Positions 27,267 through 34,515 of a DNA stretch of 64,000 nt are shown one piece after another. The DNA comes from Pelagibius sp. (GTDB lineage Bacteria > Pseudomonadota > Alphaproteobacteria > Kiloniellales > Kiloniellaceae), in assembly GCF_028281305.1 (NCBI RefSeq), contig NZ_JANQKD010000003.1, forward strand, positions 88,393 through 152,392, given 5' to 3'. Both the position numbers and the translations under genes were made by a program. The notes beneath the pieces are model-generated. The model saw only the letters and a program-made list of their open reading frames with translations, did not search any database and was not told where the DNA came from. Every line of letters starts with the position of its first letter. Positions within the stretch are counted from its first letter, which is position 1.

Positions 27267-28640
27267 ATGTCCGAGACGCCGAAGTCCCTGATCGTTCTGG
27301 AGTTCAACGAACTCTGCCCGCCAATTCTGAACCGCCTGATGGGCAAGGGTGTGCTGCCGAACTTCCGGCGCCTGCACGACCGTTCGGAGGTATTCGTTTC
27401 CACCACCAACGACGAGAGCCTGGAGCCCTGGGTTCAGTGGGTGAGCTATCACACCGGCCAGCCGCAGACGGTGCACGGAATCACCGAGCTCGACCAGGGG
27501 CATTGCATCACGCTGCACCAGCTCTGGGACCGCTTCGCCGAAGAGGGCAAGAGCGCTCTTGTCTTCGGCTCCATGAATGTGAGCCCGTCGAAAAGCGACC
27601 GGGTCACTGTGGTGCCCGATCCCTGGTCGCGGCAGGTGCCGCCCTCCGATGACGCCTTCCAGGTGTTCCATCGTTTCGTGGCCCACAAGGTGACCGAGCA
27701 CGCGAACCCGGATGCCGATGGCGGGGCGCGTGACGCACTGGCCTTCGGGAAGTTCCTGCTCGGCCATGGGCTCAGCCTCGGAACCGCTGGGCGCGCCGCC
27801 TCACAACTGCTGGCCGAGCGTTTCGGCAAGCGCGACCGGCGCTGGCATCGCGCGACGATCCTCGATCAGCTCTCCTGGGACGTCTTCAAGCACAGCTACC
27901 GCAAGCGCCGCCCCGACGTCGCCTTCTTCTTCGCCAACTCCGTGGCCTTCTACCAGCACCGCTATTGGCGGCACATGGCCGCCGAGGAGTACAGCGCGAA
28001 ACCCAGCGGCGCGGAACTCGCGTCCTACGGCGACGCGATCGAGACCGGCTACCGCGGCCTCGATCTGCTGGTCGGAGACGCCCTGCGGCTGGTGGGCAAC
28101 GATGGCGCCGTCGTCCTCGTGACCGCGTTGAGCCAGGAGGCGAACCTGAAGTACGAGGACATCGGCGGCAAGTTCGTGCACCGCCCGCGCGACTTCCGCA
28201 AGCTGTTGGATTGGCTGGACGCCCCGGCGAGCGCCACGGTGGAGCCGGTGATGACGCATCAGGCCTGGGCAAGCTTCGAAGACGAAGCGGGGGCCCGCCG
28301 CTTCGAAACCGCTCTTGGGCAGGTGACAGCCGCCGGCGAGCCGGTCTTCGCCTGGCGCCGCGACGGCGCGCGGGTGATGTTCTGGTGCAACTTCATACAG
28401 CCGCTCGATGAAGCTGCTCAGATGCACCGCGGCAACGGTGCGAAGGTGCCCTTCTCCGCCTTCTTCGCACCGGTCGGCTACGTCAACAACAGCCAGCACC
28501 ACCGGGACGGCGCGTTCTGGGTCATGAGCCCGGGCAGGCCGCATCGCGTGGCAACCGGCAAACTGCCGCTGGAAACGGCGGCGGAGATGACGATGAACAT
28601 CCTGCCCGGGCGACGGCAGCCGCTCCGCAAGGTAGCCTGA
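27267..28640 (+). CDS. Alkaline phosphatase/type I phosphodiesterase superfamily-like protein, atypical metal sites
   Basis: KSLIVLEFNELCPPILNRLMGKGVLPNFRRLHDRS...LEPWVQWVSYHTGQPQTVHGI...DVAFFFANSVAFYQHRYWRHM...QHHRDGAFWVMSPGRPHRVATGKLPLETAAEMTMNILPG: order of elements resembles PF01663-like proteins. Confidence 0.55.
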   Translation: MSETPKSLIVLEFNELCPPILNRLMGKGVLPNFRRLHDRSEVFVSTTNDESLEPWVQWVSYHTGQPQTVHGITELDQGHCITLHQLWDRFAEEGKSALVFGSMNVSPSKSDRVTVVPDPWSRQVPPSDDAFQVFHRFVAHKVTEHANPDADGGARDALAFGKFLLGHGLSLGTAGRAASQLLAERFGKRDRRWHRATILDQLSWDVFKHSYRKRRPDVAFFFANSVAFYQHRYWRHMAAEEYSAKPSGAELASYGDAIETGYRGLDLLVGDALRLVGNDGAVVLVTALSQEANLKYEDIGGKFVHRPRDFRKLLDWLDAPASATVEPVMTHQAWASFEDEAGARRFETALGQVTAAGEPVFAWRRDGARVMFWCNFIQPLDEAAQMHRGNGAKVPFSAFFAPVGYVNNSQHHRDGAFWVMSPGRPHRVATGKLPLETAAEMTMNILPGRRQPLRKVA

Positions 28641-28660
28641 ACCAAACAGAGAGGCGCGTT

Positions 28661-29611
28661 TCAGCCGCTGGCCGCCGGCTTGGTCGTCTTGAGTGCGCGC
28701 GCCAGACCGTCGCTCCAGCGCGACGGCAGGACAAACTGGCTGAGCAGGCGGAGCACATAGCGCCAGGAGATGTAGCCTTCGCGCCAGCAGCGCCAGAGGC
28801 CCATCAGCACGGCGCCCGGGTTCCGCCAGACATGCGCCGGCATCTTAGACGCAAGCTGGGCAGCGAACTTGCGGCGCGTCTCCAGCGGCATCAGGTCATG
28901 GGTCGTTGCCAGCCAGTCCAGGGACAGCAGGAATTTCGGGCGGTAGCTCATGCGGTCCTTCCGATCCTCGGCATGCCAGCGGCTGAGCGGCTCCGGATGA
29001 TACCGGAACACAGCCCCCGCCTGCTGGAGCCGCAGACAAAAGTCCACATCCTGATGGATTCTCAGATCGTCTGTGAAGCGGACTCTGCGGGCCAGGTCCC
29101 GGCTCATGAACAACGATGAGGTATGGATGAGATTGCCCCGCCAGGGAAAGAGATAGTCACCGACACTCTCGCCCTCTGCGAGGCCCCGTTCCGGCAGGGT
29201 CAGGCGTTCCACGCCCCGGTCGAGCACCACCTGGCTGTAGTAGACGGAGTCCTGCGGCCGTCCGTCCTCGAGATAGGTTGCGACCTGGCGCGACAGTTTG
29301 TCGGAGGTCCAGACGTCGTCGGAATCGAGCAGCGCGACAACCTCTCCGCCGGCCGCGTCAAGGCCTGTATTGCGGGCGGTCGCACCGCCGCGGTTGCGCT
29401 CCAGCGTGATCCAGCGCAACAGGCCTTCCGCCGTCTTCGGCAGCGCAAGGGAGACATCGATTGTCGAGGCATCGTCAACGATGATGATTTCGTAGGGCTC
29501 GTAGTCCTGCGCCAAAACAGAATCGATGGCGCGCTGCAGCTCGGCGCGGCGGTTGTAGGTCGGGATCACGACACTCACCAGGGGCCCGGTCATTGCCGGC
29601 TTCTCCGTCAT
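28661..29611 (-). CDS. Glycosyltransferase family 2
   Basis: GPLVSVVIPTYNRRAELQRAIDSVLAQDYEPYEIIIVDDAS...GEVVALLDSDDVWTSDKL; start trimmed to MTEKPAM. Confidence 0.92.
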   Translation of the reverse strand: MTEKPAMTGPLVSVVIPTYNRRAELQRAIDSVLAQDYEPYEIIIVDDASTIDVSLALPKTAEGLLRWITLERNRGGATARNTGLDAAGGEVVALLDSDDVWTSDKLSRQVATYLEDGRPQDSVYYSQVVLDRGVERLTLPERGLAEGESVGDYLFPWRGNLIHTSSLFMSRDLARRVRFTDDLRIHQDVDFCLRLQQAGAVFRYHPEPLSRWHAEDRKDRMSYRPKFLLSLDWLATTHDLMPLETRRKFAAQLASKMPAHVWRNPGAVLMGLWRCWREGYISWRYVLRLLSQFVLPSRWSDGLARALKTTKPAASG

Positions 29612-30588
29612 GGCCTGCTTTCCTGGGCCGTCAACGCCAGACGCCCGCCCTTCAGCTGACGAAAGGCCCTGCGTGTCGGATAGTACGCAGCGGGAAGCCG
29701 GTCGCGGAACGCCACCAGCGGCCACCGCGCGACCCGCCGCAGCACGCTGCCGAGGGACACGTCCCGGGGCCGGAATCCGTGGTAAGGTGTCTTCGCAAGA
29801 TATTGATAATAGATGTCTTTATGAGGGTGTGTGTTCAGGAAGTGCCAGGGCTTAGACGGCGTCGTGTAGTGGATAATGCCGGGGTTCAGCAACAGGTTCC
29901 GGAACGCGCGGTAGCTCATCGAAAGGCCCTCCGGCTCGCACCACAGCATCGAGGTCTGGAAGTTCCAATGCGGCGGCAACTCGGTGATGTCGCCCTCGAA
30001 GATCGCGTTCAAGGCGTCCTGATCATGCGCGTAGAGATGTGCGTGATGGGCTTCGATGAAGCGGATCAGGTGCTCGGTGGCGTTGAGCTGCCGCCAGCGC
30101 CCGAGATCCAGCAGAAGAACGCCCGCATTAAAGTAGTCTGCGCCGGGCGACATCTGGAGGTCGCCGTGGCGGACGAAAAACGGATTGTGCACCGCGCCGA
30201 TGGTCCGGCCCGCAAGGTCGCTCGCCCAGAGCGGGGCCAAGTCAGTCTGGACCACCATATCGCAATCCAGATAAAGCACCCGCTCCACATCTTCCAGGAT
30301 CTCGGGAATGAAGATCCTGAGGTACGACGCATGGGAGATGTGGTTGTCGGTGCGGAAATGGCTGTAGCGATCAATGTTGAAGGGCTGAAACCTGAGGCTG
30401 ACCCTCGGATTGCCTTCAGCGATGCCGCGCAGCTTCGCCTGATCCTCAGCACCCATGTTCAAGGTGATCGCCACAATATCGAAGACGTTGTCCGGGTTGT
30501 TCTCCAGCAGGGAGACAAGCGTAACCGCGAGATGCTGGCTGTAGCTGCCGTCGACACCGAAGACGAGCTTGATGGGCGCGGTCGTCAT
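29608..30588 (-). CDS. Glycosyltransferase family 8
   Basis: IKLVFGVDGSYSQHLAVTLVSLLENNPDNVFDIVAI...ASYLRIFIPEILEDVERVLYLDCDMVVQTDLAPLW (DxD in LDCD). Confidence 0.94.
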   Translation of the reverse strand: MTTAPIKLVFGVDGSYSQHLAVTLVSLLENNPDNVFDIVAITLNMGAEDQAKLRGIAEGNPRVSLRFQPFNIDRYSHFRTDNHISHASYLRIFIPEILEDVERVLYLDCDMVVQTDLAPLWASDLAGRTIGAVHNPFFVRHGDLQMSPGADYFNAGVLLLDLGRWRQLNATEHLIRFIEAHHAHLYAHDQDALNAIFEGDITELPPHWNFQTSMLWCEPEGLSMSYRAFRNLLLNPGIIHYTTPSKPWHFLNTHPHKDIYYQYLAKTPYHGFRPRDVSLGSVLRRVARWPLVAFRDRLPAAYYPTRRAFRQLKGGRLALTAQESRP

Positions 30589-31760
30589 AGAGCGCCGCTC
30601 CTGCCCGCATCGCTTTGTGCCCCGGGCTGCACGTCAGGTTGCGCGCCCGCCAGAAAGCGGTTCTCCTTCGCCGCTGACATCGCCTGACCTGCCATCTGGC
30701 GGGCGGTGACAAAGGCGTTCAGCGTCATGATCAGGCTCTCAATCTGTTTCTGCGGGTCGATCTCGGGCCGCTTCCCGTAGCTCCAGGCAGCCTCCGAGGC
30801 TGCTTTATAGACCGGGGAATCGGCCCAGAATTCCCGGACCGCATCCGCCCAGACTTCGGCGGGCGCATCGTGCGGGAGGACCCGGCCGGCCGGGCCGATC
30901 GCTTCCGGCAGCCCGCCCCGATTGCTGCCAATGGCCGGGATACCGCTGAACTGCGCCTCGGTCACCACGCGCCCCCAGGCCTCCTCCCATTGGCTCGGCA
31001 CCAAAAGGCAGCGGGTGGCGCCATAGACGCTGCGCATGTCGTGGGTCCGCGGCTGCAGGCGAATATTCGGATGGGTCGCGACCCGCGCCTCGAGGGCGTT
31101 CTTCTCCTGCGCGTTCATCGGCCAGCCTTCCACGAAGCAGAAGGGGATCTCCGGGCACAGCCTGGCGACTTCAAAGGCCAGGTCGGCCCCTTTGACGGGA
31201 TGCGGATTGATGAAGGTGACCTGCCTCGGTTCGACTTCGGTCCGGTAGCGGGCGGCGCGAAACAGCGGCCGGATCACCGTCGCCTTGGGCCCGTAGACCG
31301 TCTCGAAACGATCCGCCACAAACTGCGAATTCGCAATATAGCCGAGTGACGGCAGCGCAGCCGGGTCCCCGCCCAGTTCATGGAACTCGACATCGCGCAG
31401 ATAAACGACCGTGGGGACACCTGCCCGCACAAAGCCCTGGGCCATGCGCAGGGACTCGCCGGACTGGACCAGCACCACATCGGGGCACCAGCGATCAAGC
31501 AGGCGGTCCACCTGTGCGGCCGGCATCCAGGCACGAAACACCCGATATCCCGGCGTGGCGTCCGCCAGCAAAGGCCGGCGGGTCAGCTTCATCACAACCC
31601 GATTGCGGAACGCCAGCCAGCCGTTTCCTTGAAGCTGCGCCAGCACTTCGCTGTGGTGGCCCGCCTCGCGCAACGCCAGGATCAGCTCATGGCTGCTGGA
31701 CTCCGACCCGCCGACGCGTTGGGGCAGATATCCATGGCCGGTCGCGAAGAGGATCTTCAT
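30585..31760 (-). CDS. Glycosyltransferase family 4
   Basis: MKILFATGHGYLPQRVGGSESSSHELILALREAGHHSEVLAQL...LLVPSQWEEAWGRVVTEAQFSGIPAIGSNRGGLPEAIGPAGRVL. Confidence 0.93.
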   Translation of the reverse strand: MKILFATGHGYLPQRVGGSESSSHELILALREAGHHSEVLAQLQGNGWLAFRNRVVMKLTRRPLLADATPGYRVFRAWMPAAQVDRLLDRWCPDVVLVQSGESLRMAQGFVRAGVPTVVYLRDVEFHELGGDPAALPSLGYIANSQFVADRFETVYGPKATVIRPLFRAARYRTEVEPRQVTFINPHPVKGADLAFEVARLCPEIPFCFVEGWPMNAQEKNALEARVATHPNIRLQPRTHDMRSVYGATRCLLVPSQWEEAWGRVVTEAQFSGIPAIGSNRGGLPEAIGPAGRVLPHDAPAEVWADAVREFWADSPVYKAASEAAWSYGKRPEIDPQKQIESLIMTLNAFVTARQMAGQAMSAAKENRFLAGAQPDVQPGAQSDAGRSGAL

Positions 31761-31913
31761 GCTCCAGCCTCCCGGGTGCGGGCAGGAAGCAGAGCATCCG
31801 ATTTCTTGTGTCCTTGCCACAATCTGTCCAAAATTCCGCCGCAGTGTGGAGTGGCAGAAGGCTGCAGGGCAGCCCGCCGGTTCGGGCGCGCCGCGCCTGG
31901 TTCACCGGGAATC

Positions 31914-31943
31914 GATCCACAGGGGGTCGATCCACAGGGGGTC
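31914..31943. repeat. 2 x 15-bp perfect tandem repeat (gatccacagggggtc), plus a partial third
   Basis: Read directly: gatccacagggggtc gatccacagggggtc gatcgattgggg, upstream of the cyclase. Confidence 0.9.
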
Positions 31944-31981
31944 GATCGATTGGGGAAAGCAAAGATCTGCGAGGGAAGAGC

Positions 31982-33415
31982 ATGAGCCTGACGTCGAGCG
32001 TTACCTCGATGGTATGGGATGAAACGACGCAGGCGCGGGTCCGCCATGCGCTGCGCGGCGAGGAGGATGCGGGGCTGGTCTTCGCCCTGGGCGCACGTAC
32101 GCTGGCGCTGATCGTGGTCGGCGCCTGGCTCATCATCGAAGTGCCGATGCCGCGGGCCAGCTACTACCTGGGCATCATCGGCCTGTTTCTGCTCCTGGGT
32201 GCTGCACACTATGTTACTCGCACGCGCACGGAACATCCGACCGCCTGGACCGCACTCTTCATCGCGTTGGACTCGGCACTTCTGGCCGTCGCTCTGATCT
32301 TTCCAAATCCGCTCTCCGACGCCCCCTGGCCGATCCAGGGCAACCTGAAAATCCACAATGACCTCTATCTCTACATCTGGCTGGCACTGGCAGCGATCAG
32401 CTACTCGCCGATCCTGGTGATCTGGACCGGCATCACGACGATGGTCGCCTGGAGCCTGGCGGTCTGGTGGGTGATTTCGCTGCCCAGCACGATCACCGAG
32501 ACCAACCAGCACCTTGCAACCGCCGCCGATCCGCTTTGGGTCGATCAGAACTTCGGCCTGATCTTCGACCCCTTTTTCGTCAGCATCACCGGATGGGCAA
32601 ACCAGGTGGTGCTTTTCCTGATTGCCACCGGGCTGGTGGCGGCAGCCGTCTGGCGATCGCGCAAACTGCTGATCCGCCAGGCCCGCGCCGAGCGGGCGCG
32701 CGGCAACCTGGCACGCTTCTTCTCGCCCAATGTCGTCGAGCAGCTGGCTGACAGCGACGATGCGCTGGCCGAGGTGCGAACCCAGGAGGTTGCGGTCCTC
32801 TTCATCGATCTCGTCGGCTTTACGCGCTTTGCAGAGACCTTGGAGCCCGTGGCGGTCATCGAGTTGCTGCGCACTTTTCACCAGAGAACCGCGAAGGTCA
32901 TCTTCGAACACGGGGGCACCATCGACAAGTACCTGGGCGACGGCATCATGGCGACCTTCGGAACCCCGACCCCCGGCGCCAAGGACGCGCTCGCCGCCCT
33001 GCACTGCGCCTGCGCCCTGCGCGATACTCTCGATGCCTGGAACCGGGAACGGGAAGCAGCCGGAGAACCGGCCCTGCGGGCCGGTATGGGCCTCCACTTC
33101 GGGCCGGTGGTTGTCGGCGCGGTCGGCGATTCCCGCTGCCTGGAGTTCACGGTCATCGGTGACTCGGTGAATGTGGCCAGCCGGCTGGAGCGGCTGACGC
33201 GGCAGAGGAACCGGTCCATCATTGTTAGCGGAGCGGCAATTGAAATGGCCGAGGCGCAGGCGGAAAGCGACACCGAAAGAGCCCTCGTAAACCGCTTCGA
33301 CCGCATCGAAGACGCCGAGTTGCGTGGCCGCAGCGCCCGCATGCCCATCTGGTCGCCACGCGCTGCCGGAGAAGCGGCCTTGCCCGCGACAGCACCAACG
33401 ACCACGACGGACTGA
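31982..33415 (+). CDS. Membrane-anchored class III adenylate/guanylate cyclase
   Basis: N-terminal TM helices; RFFSPNVVEQLADSDDALAEVRTQEVAVLFIDLVGFTRFAETLEPVAVIELLRTFHQRTAKVIFEHGGTIDKYLGDGIMATFG...CLEFTVIGDSVNVASRLERLT: both metal Asp, Lys and Arg present. Start at 31982 with gaggga RBS. Confidence 0.94.
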   Translation: MSLTSSVTSMVWDETTQARVRHALRGEEDAGLVFALGARTLALIVVGAWLIIEVPMPRASYYLGIIGLFLLLGAAHYVTRTRTEHPTAWTALFIALDSALLAVALIFPNPLSDAPWPIQGNLKIHNDLYLYIWLALAAISYSPILVIWTGITTMVAWSLAVWWVISLPSTITETNQHLATAADPLWVDQNFGLIFDPFFVSITGWANQVVLFLIATGLVAAAVWRSRKLLIRQARAERARGNLARFFSPNVVEQLADSDDALAEVRTQEVAVLFIDLVGFTRFAETLEPVAVIELLRTFHQRTAKVIFEHGGTIDKYLGDGIMATFGTPTPGAKDALAALHCACALRDTLDAWNREREAAGEPALRAGMGLHFGPVVVGAVGDSRCLEFTVIGDSVNVASRLERLTRQRNRSIIVSGAAIEMAEAQAESDTERALVNRFDRIEDAELRGRSARMPIWSPRAAGEAALPATAPTTTTD

Positions 33416-33440
33416 AGCCGCCGCCGGCCAAGGCCCGCCC

Positions 33441-33530
33441 CGAACCCCAGCGCCCCGAACCTCGGCGTCCCCAACCTCGGCGTCCCGGACTTCGGCGTCC
33501 CGGACTTCGGCATCCTGGACTTCCGCGCCG
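33441..33530. repeat. 6 x 15-bp degenerate tandem repeat (cggacttcggcgtcc-type)
   Basis: Units read directly: cgaaccccagcgccc / cgaacctcggcgtcc / ccaacctcggcgtcc / cggacttcggcgtcc / cggacttcggcatcc / tggacttccgcgccg; fills the gap between the convergent cyclase and GT2 genes. Confidence 0.92.
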
Positions 33531-33533
33531 CCT

Positions 33534-34493
33534 TCAAACAATGCGATTGCCCCCTGGCAGGCGCTTGCGAAGGCTTTGTAGCCCGTAAAACGCAAGGTAA
33601 GGCGTCAGGTCCGGGTTGCTGGCGAAGATCGCGCCTGCGTCCCCCACCCGCCTGCCCTTGACGGCCTCAATGAACTGCACGAACTTCACGTTCAGATCGA
33701 CGGAGATCTGGCGCTTGCTCAACGCGGCACGCAGATCGGCGCCGCCCTGGGGCGTGGCTCTGAGAAGATCGAGCCGGTTGGCCGTGCTCAACTGCCGCAG
33801 GTCTTCGAGGGTCAAACTGCGGGACAGCGAACCCGGCCGCTGCGTGTAGAGGTAGCCGGCCGCCGCGAGCACCAGGAAGCGCGCGCCGCAGAGCAGGGCG
33901 TCGAGGCAGAAGTGATAGTCTTCGGCGATTCGCAGCGTCTCGTTCTGCCGCAGGCCATGCCGCTCAAGAAAGCGCCTGCGAAATATCGGCTTCAGGTAAC
34001 CAAGCTTGAACCCGCGGGTGAGGAAGAGGTTGCCTTGCACGTAAGCCGCGGCGGAAATCGGCTTCTGAAACAGGGAATGTCCTGCCGGCAGGACCGGGCG
34101 CTGCGCCGTCTCGCCAAGATGGCTGACAAAGCGCAGGTTGTCGGCAACGATATCGGCCTCGCCGCTCTCACCGAGTTCGACCAGAGTTTCAAGGCGCTCC
34201 GGCGTGTAGGCGTCGTCCGCATCCAGCAAAGCGACCCACTTCCCCTTCGCCTGGGCGAAGCCCAGGTTCCGGGCCGCAGCGGCGCCGGCGTTATCCGCGC
34301 GCCGGAGAAGCGCGACCCGGGAATCGATCCGCGCATAGCTGCCAACCCGGTCGACGGTGGCATCGGTGGAGGCATCATCCACCACCACGACCTCGAAGGA
34401 CCGCAGACTCTGCACCAGCAAGGAATCGAGAGCGCGCGGAATGGTCTCTGCCGCGTTGTATGCGGGAAGAATGACCGAGACGGTCGGCGTCAT
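33534..34493 (-). CDS. Glycosyltransferase family 2 (paralog of the 25953-26951 gene)
   Basis: TPTVSVILPAYNAAETIPRALDSLLVQSLRSFEVVVVDDASTDATVDRV...WVALLDADDAYTPERL; collinear with the other GT2. Confidence 0.92.
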   Translation of the reverse strand: MTPTVSVILPAYNAAETIPRALDSLLVQSLRSFEVVVVDDASTDATVDRVGSYARIDSRVALLRRADNAGAAAARNLGFAQAKGKWVALLDADDAYTPERLETLVELGESGEADIVADNLRFVSHLGETAQRPVLPAGHSLFQKPISAAAYVQGNLFLTRGFKLGYLKPIFRRRFLERHGLRQNETLRIAEDYHFCLDALLCGARFLVLAAAGYLYTQRPGSLSRSLTLEDLRQLSTANRLDLLRATPQGGADLRAALSKRQISVDLNVKFVQFIEAVKGRRVGDAGAIFASNPDLTPYLAFYGLQSLRKRLPGGNRIV

Positions 34494-34515
34494 GCGACTG
34501 TCGTCCCCTCGAAGG

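Noticed and set aside
33441-33530. CRISPR array
   Set aside because: Contiguous 15-bp units without spacers; a minisatellite, not repeat-spacer structure. No cas genes.
31757-33595. 612-aa minus-strand ORF over the cyclase
   Set aside because: Antisense shadow of the cyclase; the AEVRDAEVRD stretch is only translation of the 15-bp tandem repeat.
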